Source of the DNA: Erigeron canadensis | Taxonomy: Eukaryota > Streptophyta > Magnoliopsida > Asterales > Asteraceae | Length of the DNA stretch: 64,000 bases | Direction of reading: 5' to 3' | Assembly: GCF_010389155.1 (NCBI RefSeq) | Contig: NC_057764.1 | Span: forward strand, 12,648,001-12,712,000 | Position numbers and translations under genes: made by a program | Notes under the pieces: model-generated | The model's input: only the letters and a program-made list of their open reading frames with translations | Databases searched by the model: none | Told to the model about the DNA's origin: nothing | In this document: one piece after another, positions 53,511 to 63,618 of the stretch | Position numbering within the stretch: the first letter of the stretch is position 1 | How the letters are laid out: every line of letters begins with the position of its first letter

Positions 53511-56410
53511 GATGATGTGTTGGTGATGAGTTGGCGGTGCCGGATTCCGTGGGCATTAAGTCATCATGATTATATTTGGTTCACTTTGGTAGATGGTTAT
53601 TGAAACATTGCACATTTATTTTCGATTTGGTTGTAATGCCTTTGTTGGCATCCATAACATTTTACTTTTTCCGTATTTAGGGTAGTTTATTTGGTTATGT
53701 ATGGTAAACACTAAGTGGGGGGGGGGGGGGGTTGGTTGGTTATTTCATTTGACTAATAATCTAATGCTTATTATGTTTGAGTTTGTTTTGGTTGTGTTTT
53801 ATGCTTTTGGAGATGAGTAATTCATATGCATATGCTGGCAGTAAGTTCAGCGCCCATTCATTGTGACGATTCTACCAAGCATACCAACATTTACCAACAT
53901 CCGACAAGTTTTCGTGATTCTTTTTCTTTTCTTTTTATTTTGCTTTTACCTATTTCCCATAGATTGACGTTAGTTCATTGTACAATGAGGACATGGTACA
54001 ACTCAAGTATGGGGGGTAGGTAAATAGGAAAAAGCCGGGTGAAATTGAGACTTTTTGATGAGATTGGGTAGATTTTTAACTTTTGATTGTTTGTCCTATA
54101 GTTTAATTACTTTGTCATTTAATATTTAATCATATTAGTAAGTAATTGAGCTATATTCCCTTTGGTAAAAATGTTTTAAATTGTGAAATGTGTTTTGAAT
54201 GATCGTTAAGGCATAATTCCTTTGGGATTACTTACATGACTAGCACACTCTACCACAAAAAACCAAATATGTGAGATCTTGATTTATTTAGAGATTTGAT
54301 GGGTGTTACGGTTTTGGTTTAGTTACCTTGTAAATTTGTCCCTCTCATAGGCTTTTGGATTTATCCGGAAGTAAGAGTCTCTTTTAGAGCTTTGAACTAT
54401 GACGTGCAAGTTTGAGGTTAATTTATTCCATTTCCGCATTTCTTTCTTTGATATGAATGTGCCGGTGATTGCGTTGATTCTAGAACTTGTAGTTTGCTAG
54501 ATGATAAAGAGGTAAATTTAGGTTTTAAACCCGTTTTCTTTGTTTATTCACCCTTTGTTATGTTTATTATTGTTTAACCATGTTTATGTGCATGTGTTTT
54601 AATAGCTAATCACATTGGTTAATGAATATCCCTTGTTAAACCTTTGTTGCACTCATTTTTAGTGTAAGATACACTTAGAAAACATGTTGAGCCTAACTTT
54701 TCGTTTGTGTTAAATCCACTTAAATATGTAACCTATTCTCGCCATACCGATAGTCGAAATCCTCGGTTGATCATTAGTTGCCTATGCTAGTTGGATGGTT
54801 TGGGGTTATCTTGATTGTGTCGGGTTGGTGTATTCTTTATTGGGGGTAGATTGATGTCGTCATAATTATTGATTAAGTCGAGATTGTTCGGATTAGCATG
54901 ATTGTTATGATTTGTCAACAAATTTCAAAATTGTAAAAAGGAGGTACCAATTAGAGTCTCTTTTAGAGCTTTGAACTATGACGTGCAAGTTTGAGGTTAA
55001 TTTATTCCATTTCCGCATTTCTTTCTTTGATATGAGTGTGCCGGTGATTGTGTTGATTCTAGAACTTGTCTTAGTTGATTGTCTCGTAGTTTGCTAGATG
55101 ATAAAGAGGTAAATTTAGGATTTAAACCCGTTTTCTTTGTTTATTCACCCTTTGTTATGTTTATTATTGTTTAACCATGTTTATGTGCATGTGTTTTAGT
55201 AGCTAATCACATTGGTTAGTGAATATCCCTTGTTAAACCTTTGTTGCACTCATTTTTAGTGCAAGATACACTTAGAAAACATGTTGAGCCTAACTTTTCG
55301 TTTGTGTTAAATCCACTTAAATATGTAACCTATTCTCGCCATACCGATAGTCGAAATCCTCGGTTGATCATTAGTTGCCTATGCTAGTTGGATGGTTTGG
55401 GGTTATCTTGATTGTGTCGGGTTGGTGTATTCTCTATTAGGGGTAGATTGATGTCGTCATAATTATTGATTAAGTCGAGATTGTTCGGATTAGCATGATT
55501 GTTATGATTTGTCAACAAATTTCAAAATTATAAAAAGGAGGTACCAATTAGACAGGGTAAAAGTAGTTCATTAAAAAGAAAAGAGAATGAAAAACAGAAA
55601 AAAAAGTATATAAGAAAAAGAAGAACTTGGACTGTCAATTGGTATTTCCCTAATGTTTGGCAAATCAATGTAGAGTTGGTACATAAGTTTAAACCAACAA
55701 AGTGTTCTTTGATTGATTATAATCTTCATTTGAAGTTGGTATCTTCGTTAAAACCAACATTGGTATGTTATGGTGGTTAGAAGTTGTTTTGAAGGTTATA
55801 CACCACAATGGTGTCGGTATTTATCGGTCTATTGGGGGAGTAGAGTCGGGAGAACGTCTTTTGGGTTGTGGATAGATGGCAACTAGTGATATGGGTTGTG
55901 TTGGACTAAACTAAATTGTAAAACTTTGTTAATTACTGTGTTATTTCCTTTTAACACCAACTATATCCTTAATTTCCATACACATTGTTAATGACCTTTG
56001 TAAGCCTTTGTACATTTCAACCATGTTATTGACCTCTTTTGATAGACGTTTTATGGTGCTTACGCCATGGCGACATAGGGACGATTCTATTACAAGCCTA
56101 TGGTTAAAATATATGCATCACGACTAGGCTTCGAGTGATTGATATGATATTTCAACCCAATAGTATGTTAGTTGGAGAAAGTTAGTTGAGATGTTCTTTT
56201 TTCGTTTGATTAAAGTGCTTAGTCGTGTTTTCGAGGCTTATGGATCATTCAAGTATTGTCAAACATTTCAATTTTTCATTTAAGATTAAAACTGCTTAAC
56301 TATTCTTATGATTTTGCTTCATTTTGGATTATTGTCATGTTTTGCAATTAAGAACCAAGGGAATGAATGTTTTGAAATCTGAATTTGCTTGAGGACAAGC
56401 AAGGCTTAAG
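53511..56410 (+). other. TE8 long 3' non-coding region
   Basis: No gene in 2.9 kb. A run of 15 G occurs at 53717-53731, a second PPT-like AAGTATGGGGGG at about 54006-54017, a tandem duplication at 54374-55551 and an A-rich tract at about 55560-55630. Confidence 0.75.
54374..55551 (+). repeat. Tandem duplication of about 0.58 kb in TE8
   Basis: Unit 1 (54374-54952) and unit 2 (54953-55551) both begin AGAGTCTCTTTTAGAGC and end GGAGGTACCAATTAG. They are nearly identical. Unit 2 has about 20 extra bases (near 55068). The closeness suggests a duplication not much older than the insertion. Confidence 0.9.
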
Positions 56411-56422
56411 TATGGGGGGATT
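56409..56422 (+). other. Polypurine tract of TE8
   Basis: AGTATGGGGGGATT precedes the TGATATG of the 3' LTR. The same AAGTATGGGGGG block occurs about 2.4 kb upstream. Confidence 0.85.
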
Positions 56423-57889
56423 TGATATGTCCATTTATATGCATATTTCCATATCGTTTATAAGTCGTTTTAAGCTTAATTATGTGCAAATCATATGTAT
56501 ATTCGATGCTTTGATGGTATTGTTAGTGATTTCAGGCTTAAACAGGTACATGGGTTAGAAATAGCATTTGGAAGGTTAAAAGATGCATTAGGATGATTCT
56601 TGGACGAGTACGAGTGAAGACAAGTTGAAAAATACAAGTTTTGCGGAATCTGGAAGCTTGTGCGGCGCATAGATGTGGTATGCGGCGCACATAAAGTCGA
56701 GATTTTGGACAGGGAACTTGGCAATTGTGCCTGTGCGGCGCACACATAGGACGTGCGGCGCATAACGGGTTAAGGAAAGTATGAAACATGGAAATCTTTG
56801 GTTTTGTGCGGCGCATGGATGGTTTGTGCGGCGCATAAAATAGGTCGGCTGAAGGGTTTTTTATTTTTCACTATAAATACAAGACCATAACCCTCCCATT
56901 CGATATACAATCACCTCTAGTCGATTTTATGGTTCTTTGGGGCTATTCTCAGCAGCTTTTTCGTCCATCAAGGTCCAAGGGTTGTTCGTGAGCTTCAAGG
57001 CATTCGGTTGTCGATTTTCTTAGTATTTACTTGTTTTCTACACATTGGTACAGTATGTTCTTCTATATTTTTACTCTTTGTGCTTTGTTTATGATAATGA
57101 GTAGCGAAATAATTCGTCATCCACTGAGATGAAGTGATACATTGAATAATGGTTGCATAATCTTTTGAATTCAAGTTAATTTTTTGTTATTTAACTCTTA
57201 ATTGTGGATAGTTTTTGCATGATCTCAGTGGTAACTTAGGTTGTGTAGAAGTTATTTTGATTGCTTGGTTAGAAGCAATTGTTTTTATGACGGGTACGGT
57301 AGAAAGTAATTAATAGTTAATAAGGGTTAACGGGTTAATGGTTGGGTACAATCAATAGACACAATTGTTATCTAAATAACCAAAACAATTAGTTGGCTAG
57401 GAAAGTTATGAAAGGCGTCTTGGGGTACCAGTCTTAGTAATGGAACTAGTAAATTAAGGGAATTGAATAAAGTAACGAACTTGACGGGTACGGAGTGAGT
57501 CTTTATTTAGTTCTCGGTTATAAATCAACATATTTGAATTTGTTCTTTAATTATATGCAACCTAAATAATGTGTATCATGGAGTCGAAGTGGATGATCTT
57601 CTCATCCTATTTGATTTAAAACAATTTTCTTTTCAATAAATTCTTTGGAATTTCTAACTCTTTCAATCAACTAACTTTTAATATAAAAAACCAAGATGAC
57701 GTGGTGTCTTTAAAAAACCAAACTCTTTTTAACTACTTAAAACTCGCTAGCTCTTTGTAGTCTCCGTGGAACGAATCTTTACTTACTTTAATCTATATTA
57801 TATACGAACGGGTCCACTGCCAGATTGTGTGTGGTATTCGATTAGGAGTATTTTTAAGGATTTTAATTTAACTAGATTTTCACACATCA
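56423..57889 (+). repeat. 3' LTR of TE8
   Basis: 1467 bases, closely similar to the 5' LTR. TGCGGCGCA occurs six times (56661, 56681, 56734, 56754, 56807, 56827), one more pair than the 5' copy keeps intact. Followed by GTTGG. Confidence 0.95.
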
Positions 57890-58427
57890 GTTGGTTAAGA
57901 GGAAGATTAATGTCCCGTATCCAGATCAAAGTCTTTACATAGAAGACATAGAAAGATTGAATATTGGTCATGTTCTCGAGAAACCAACACTTGGTGTAGT
58001 ATTTCTTAACAGCAGGGAGAAGAAGATCTTTCTCTGATGGAACCCTTGAATTCTACAAGAATGTGCTGTTTTGCTTATTCGAAGATGAAGAGTCAGATCA
58101 GAAGAAAGCTCTACTTAATAAAGTAATCAACAAGATTGATAAGAGGTTAGGTTTCAGAGAGAGTATTAGAATGTTAAGGGAAGCAAAGAATGTTAAGAAA
58201 TCCAAGTACATTGAGAGGAGAAGAGGAGGATGATGGATCAAGTATGAACCAAGTAATGTTTTAGGACCACATAACATTCCTCCTAGAGACTATGAAGCAA
58301 ACATGGTGGTAAGATATACCTGAAGGTGATAACTGGTTCTAGCATCCACATGAGAAAAGACCAAGGAATCGAGCCTAAAGACTGTCGAATCTTGGATACA
58401 TTTTTGACAAATCACTACTAAGGGTGA
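57890..58427 (+). pseudogene. TE3 extra ORF, C-terminal part
   Basis: After the GTTGG duplication the frame open before TE8 continues with KRKINVPYPDQSLYIEDI and LNIGHVLEKPTLGVVFLNS. A frameshift near 58035 leads to LEFYKNVLFCLFEDEESDQ and KVINKIDKRLGFRESIRML, with a stop near 58231. A PPT follows. This shows that TE8 split an ORF and that the host element ends here. Confidence 0.7.
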
Positions 58428-58430
58428 GAT
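58419..58430 (+). other. Polypurine tract of TE3
   Basis: TAAGGGTGAGAT directly precedes the TGTTAG of the LTR. One T interrupts the purine run. Confidence 0.6.
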
Positions 58431-58707
58431 TGTTAGAAATATAATTTCTAGTAGTTGATTTGCATGTTTATAATACTTTGTACTTATTTGTATTTCTCAT
58501 AAGTATGGAAGGGGGACTAGTGTAAATTGTATAGAAAGTATATAAAACCCCTCCATAGCTTTGAATTGAAACTTTGATCACATTACATACTATCCAATCT
58601 TTCCACACACTTACTTTTCTCTCTCGGCATCTACACACACTAACACACACACAACCTCCATTAACACACACTAAAACACATAGTAAAGCTCAATTACATA
58701 TATTACA
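58431..58707 (+). repeat. LTR shared by TE3 (as 3' LTR) and TE9 (as 5' LTR)
   Basis: TGTTAGAAATATAATTTC to ATATTACA, 277 bases, with a TATA box at about 58539-58547 and a CACA-rich stretch. It has a PPT on its left and a PBS on its right, so it serves as the end of one element and the start of another. Confidence 0.85.
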
Positions 58708-58709
58708 TT

Positions 58710-58721
58710 TGGTATCAGAGC
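58710..58721 (+). other. Primer binding site of TE9
   Basis: TGGTATCAGAGC begins three bases after the LTR, the initiator tRNA-Met type. Confidence 0.9.
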
Positions 58722-59654
58722 AAAATCAGTCAATCTGAACGATCCAGAATCGAAATAGAAGTTGAATTTGTTCTTAATTTTGGTGTTTTTGAGCTATTCA
58801 TAAACTTGTTGTTTTGCCGAGATTACTGTTTGATTAATTTCAGCAAAATTAGTGTGTTTTTCTTCCAAGTTTTTTCACCGATCATCTAGGATTTTGATTA
58901 GCATCATTTCTGTATCAAAATTAGAGTTTAATTCAATCAGAAAGCTGGATTTGATCTAAGCTCGGCAAAAGCATAGATCAGTGGGATTATATTCTGGTTG
59001 ATTTTAAAGTTTAATATGTTCAAGGATTTGTTCGCACTTAGTTTCTGAACAATTTGGTACAAATTTGGAGTATTAATTCCCAGTATTGAAGAAGAAAATG
59101 GAGATTTACAGTGTGCTCGGCATTTGAAGGGTTGCTAGACGAAGAAGACGACTGAAATTCGACTATTTTGTCATTTTTGTGATATCTGGTGTTTGTAGAG
59201 GTTGTTGATCAGGATTTGTTCTCTTTGCAGAGCTTCTTGCTCGGCAAAACTAAGCATAAAACAAAGAGTGGAGAAATTGTTTTATTTGCAGAGTTGTTAA
59301 CTCGGCAAATAACTGAGATTATACCTCTTTAATTTCTTGGTTAAGTGTTGGAAGAAATTGTTCAGTTTGTAGAGATATTATCTCGGTAAGCAAGTGAAGT
59401 TGAGAAATTTGATTAAGTGTTGGTGATATGTTAGTGATTGTACTAGTTGCCGAAGTACAACCTCGATACTTGGTTAAAATTGACATTGATCATAACACTT
59501 AGTTTATATACTGAGATATTTGCTCGGCATCCTTCACAACTCTACTTGTGTCAAAGACAACTTCTTCTATTTGCCGAAGTATAAGCTCGGCATTCTTCAA
59601 AAATCCACTTTCAAAAAACTTAAACTTTTTTGTTTTATTTTCAAATCTTTTACT
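58722..59654 (+). other. TE9 untranslated leader before gag
   Basis: About 0.93 kb without a gene, AT-rich, dominated in its second half by the GCCGAG/CTCGGC palindromes. Confidence 0.7.
58812..59593 (+). repeat. Array of GCCGAG...CTCGGC palindromes in the TE9 leader
   Basis: Clear pairs are TTTGCAGAG 59224-59232 with CTCGGCAAA 59240-59248, ATTTGCAGAGTT 59284-59295 with AACTCGGCAAAT 59299-59310, and 59571-59592. Weaker or half copies lie at about 58812, 58961, 59116, 59365-59390, 59447-59470 and 59511-59529. The motif is the one found in TE3 at 13357-14329, but there it precedes the extra ORF and here it precedes gag. Confidence 0.8.
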
Positions 59655-62600
59655 ATGGTTGCAAGAAAGGCTTTGGCTCTTGGTTCAGATGGAAGACCTC
59701 CAGTGTTGTTTAGAGGATCTTACCCTCTATGGAAGAAAAGATTTCTGAATTGGATTGATCGACAAAAGAATGCCAAGAACATCAGAAAGTCTTTGAAAGA
59801 TGGTCCTGAAATTCCCAAAAACCCTGTGAACAATGAACCACTTCCAGAAGAAAGCTGGAATGCTGAGCAGAAAAATCGTGTTGAAGTTGATCAAATGACT
59901 ATTGCTTATCTCTATCAAGAATTCCCAGATGATATATATTGCAATGTAGACTCATATGAGACAGGAAAAGATATTTGGAATGAGGTTGAGAAACAAATGG
60001 AAGGTTCTGATGTTTCTAACACTATAAGACTGTCAACTGTTCTGAACATGTATGAAACCTTCAAACAGCAAAAAGGAGAACCTCTTAATGATGTCTACAT
60101 CAGATTTTGCAATATCATCAATGAATTGAGAAAAAATGATGTCAAAGGGACAAACATGGAGCTGAATATCAAGTTCATCAAGAATCTTGAAGAGTGGCAA
60201 GTGTATGGAACTCAGCTGAACCAACAAGCAAACTTTGAAAACTTGGCAATTCATACTTTGTTTGAGAAACTAACATTTAACACTGATCAAGTTCTAAAGA
60301 CACAAAAGATGAAAGAGGAAACGGTTCATTCTGATCCACTGGCTCTTGTTTCTGAGAAGAAGTCTTCTAGAGGTTCAAGGAAATGCAGAATTGAACTTGA
60401 AACTGATTCGGAGGTGAGTGATGTAAGTGATCCAGAACTAGATGAAAAGGATCTTGAGATGTATAAAGAGTTGGCTTACTTCACCAAAGCTTTCAAGAAG
60501 AAATTCTTCAAAAAGAAACCCACCAATAATCAGCTTCAGTCTTCTTCAGTTTCATCATATGCCAAGAATTCAAGTGTTCCCAAATTTTAGACTTTCAAAG
60601 AACCAGTTGGAGAAAAGAAGTTTGAAAGTGAGAAAAGGTTTGAGAGGAAAGTCTTGGAGAAGAAGAATGGAGAGAGAAAATGCTACAATTGTGGAATTCA
60701 TGGTCATATTGCCACAGAGTGTACTAAACCTCGAAAGAAGAATTCAGAGTACTACAAGTACAAACTCATGTTGGCAAAGCAAGAAGAGAGTGGAATTGCT
60801 CTTTTGGCTAAAGATGACAAGTGGCTTCACCTCACTGATGATGAGACTGATGAACTGGCAGCAAATGTGTGCTTCATGACGAAGATCAAGAAGTCAAAGG
60901 AACTCGATTATGAAGCTGCAGATTCTACTGAAGAGGATGATGTAATCACAATTCCCAAGAAACTGTTAGGTTTTTACATGGATAAAAGTGAATCAGCTAT
61001 TCTAGAAGGTAAAAAGAAAAACAAAGAGATTTCAAAAATAAACAATGATTTGAAAGAAAAAGACCAAATTTTGCTCAATTTTCAAGATAAGTTTGATCTT
61101 CTTCAAAAAGAATTTGACAATTTGAAATCTGAAAAAGTTGCAGTCACTTTTACTCCAAATTCAAAGCTTCATCTTGAGAAAACAAGAACTTGAAACCAAA
61201 GTTCTTGAATTATACAAGCTCATGACATAATTGGAAGTTGAAAAAACCAATGAGATGTTTCGGGCAATTGCTTTGGCAGAGGACATAGAGTCATTAAATG
61301 TCAAACTGAATGAGTCTACCCCTGACTTGAAAGAATTGGAAGATCAAATTTCAAACCTAATATATGATTGTTGTATAAAAGATTCTCTTTACCAACAACT
61401 TGAAAAGACAAACGAAGAACTCAAAGCTGAAATAGATTTTTATCAAGAAAAGTTGTATAAGATAAATCGAACTTATCAACAAATCTATTTAAATAGGCCA
61501 AGAAATTCAAAAACTCAATTCAACTCCAGGTTAGGGTATGTCAATCCAGAACATTTGCTCAAAGCACAAGAAGAGGTTCCTTCACTATATAAAGAATCTC
61601 ATATGAAAAGTGGGATGACCGACCAATTTGTGAGACCAAGTCATGGTGATGTTGATGAAGATGATTTTCTAAAGAAGGGTGCAAATGCTTACTTCAATTA
61701 TGAATTAATTGATGAGTCATTTGATTTTTTAACTCACCCTGTGTGTCAAAGTAATAAAGATAATAATGAGGTAGAGGTTCCTGAAATACTTGAGTGTTTT
61801 AAGGAAAAACCTTTGGATGATTCAACTTCATTTCCAAAACCTAAAATTGTCAGACCTTATATACCACAAAGTGTTTTGGAAAAAGAAATTGATGATTTAA
61901 AAAAGTCTCTTGATGAAAAACATGCACTCATAAAAAATCTTGAGACTCAAACTCACTGTGATAACAAAAGCAACCCATCCAAGACAACTACTTCAATCTG
62001 TGACCAATCGGGATGTTCTGTTTGTGAAATCATGAATGAACCTGAGCAAAACAATTCTGTAAACATGAAAACTTCAAATCAGTCTACTTGTTCTATCTGT
62101 GAAATTTTGAATACATCTGTTCAAACTGATCTTGAAGTTGTAAATATTTCTGTTCAAACTGACTGTGCTCAAGATGAATGTGATGTTGTTTCTGTTGATC
62201 CAAATGATATTTATTTTGATACATCAATTCCTATGTTTTCTGAGGACACTCAAACTTACTTTAATGAATTTAATGATGTGATCAAAAAGTTTGAAAAGGA
62301 AAAGGATCAACGAATAAAAATGATTGAGGAACTAAATAAAGTCAAAGTGGAACTGACTTTGACAAAATTGCAACTTCAATCATTTTTGGACAAAGAAAAA
62401 GCATCATAATTATTTAAGCAAAGTTCAAGACCAACAAATTTGACTGAAATAAGTGTGAAATTGGAAACAGAATCTCAGCAATTCAATGATTTTATGGATG
62501 GAAATTATAAATTTAATCCTGCTTTTCAAAAAATCTTTGAGAAAAAGGAAAACAAACCTACTTTTGCTGAGATAAAGAATTCAAAATCATACTCGTCAGC

Positions 62601-63100
62601 AAAAACCAAACAAGGTAAGAAGCCAAATAAAGTTGTTCAAGTTGTCAAGACCAGTGGTGACTCAAAACCAAATAAAGTCAAAACTGAAACTAAGTTACCA
62701 AAAGATGTGAAACCTCACAAGTGTCCAAAGAATGTGAAGAATGAATTATTAGGTAACACACAACCAAAGACTAGCAAAACATCTAGTACTGATAGGAAGC
62801 CTCAAACGACCTTTAAGTCCACTTTGAAGGTAGTTAGAGACACAACCTCAGGGATTACTAAATATAAAGATCAGTATGGTTGGTTGTCACCTAATAATAT
62901 TAAGAAAAGTCAAGTGAGCAGTGAAACCATCAAGAAAAATCCTGGCAAGAACTCAAGAAAAACTCGTTTTCTAATTTAAAGAATGTTCATGTTTCAGGTG
63001 ACGTGTGCTTAACTAGTAGCAGTAAATGGATTCCAAAAGATAGATTTTTACATGCTTCTAGAAAAATCAAGCTTCATGGCATTTCTACTCGAATCAAATA
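59655..63100 (+). pseudogene. gag: TE9 gag
   Basis: Start at ATG 59655 (MVARKALALGSDG), the same N-terminus as TE5 gag. Capsid blocks are LFRGSYPLWKKRF, SYETGKDIWNEVEKQMEGSD and FCNIINELRKND. After TAG 60588 the same frame holds the zinc knuckle CYNCGIHGHIATEC (60679-60720). A TGA at 61191 and a frameshift follow, then a long coiled-coil region (about 61230-62409) with repeated SVQTD and CSxCEI phrases. A Lys-rich part runs to 62979, and a last frame reads KWIPKDRFLHASRK near 63030. TAA at 62407 and 62977 also interrupt it. Confidence 0.85.
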
Positions 63101-63372
63101 AGTGTGGATTGTTCGTAGATCAAATTCATTAGATTGGGCTAATACATCTAGAACTACTCCCGCTTGTATCAAAACTTGTGTTTAAACTTTGTCTGTTTCT
63201 GTAATTCGTATGTCCAATTTGAACAATTATGTGTGTTTACTTGTTAAATTTGAATAAATTCATGTTTGTGTGATCTTGTTTGTATATATGTGTATTTGCA
63301 TATTGTATCCCTCTCTCACCCGCAAGGACCTAGTATATGTGGGGACCTTAACATCATAACTTCTTTCTGCAG
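63101..63372 (+). other. Candidate intron between gag and pol in TE9
   Basis: About 270 bases without a sensible frame, T-rich, ending in TTCTTTCTGCAG at 63372, a strong splice-acceptor match. Protease coding starts directly after it. A donor was not pinned down. It could instead be plain decayed gag-pol spacer. Confidence 0.4.
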
Positions 63373-63618
63373 GAACATATGATTTGTGTATGGTATGTTG
63401 ACTCGAAATGTTCTCGTCACATGACTGGAAACAAGTCTCTACTTTCTAATTTTGTTGAGAAGTTCATGGGAACGGTCAGATTCGGGAATGATCATATAGC
63501 CCCTATTCTTGGTTATGGAGACATTATCAAGAATGGAATTACTATCAAGAGAGTTTCCTATGTTGAAGGACTAGGTCACAATCTTTTTAGTGTTGGAAAA
63601 TTTTGCGACAATGATCTT
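63373..63618 (+). pseudogene. pol: TE9 protease fragment
   Basis: WYVDSKCSRHMTG shows the protease active site with the glycine of D-S-G replaced by lysine. The part up to LGHNLFSVGKFCDNDLE is nearly identical to TE3 9037-9270. At GATCTTGAAGG the sequence switches to a TE1-type LTR, so the rest of pol is absent. Confidence 0.85.

Larger units (their letters stand above)
42884..57889 (+). mobile_element. TE8: Athila-type Ty3/Gypsy retrotransposon, 15.0 kb
   Basis: LTRs at 42884-44365 and 56423-57889 are flanked by a perfect GTTGG duplication (42879-42883 and 57890-57894). The order is PBS, gag, protease, RT, RNase H, integrase and then a separate env-like ORF after integrase, which together with the RT wording (IDDFSVFG) marks the Athila lineage. 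All coding parts are nearly complete and carry only a few stops and frameshifts, so this is a fairly recent insertion. Confidence 0.95.

Noticed and set aside
58468..58671. Cys/Val-rich minus-strand frame in the TE9 LTR
   Set aside because: It is produced by the CACA-rich LTR stretch read in reverse. No domain and no support.
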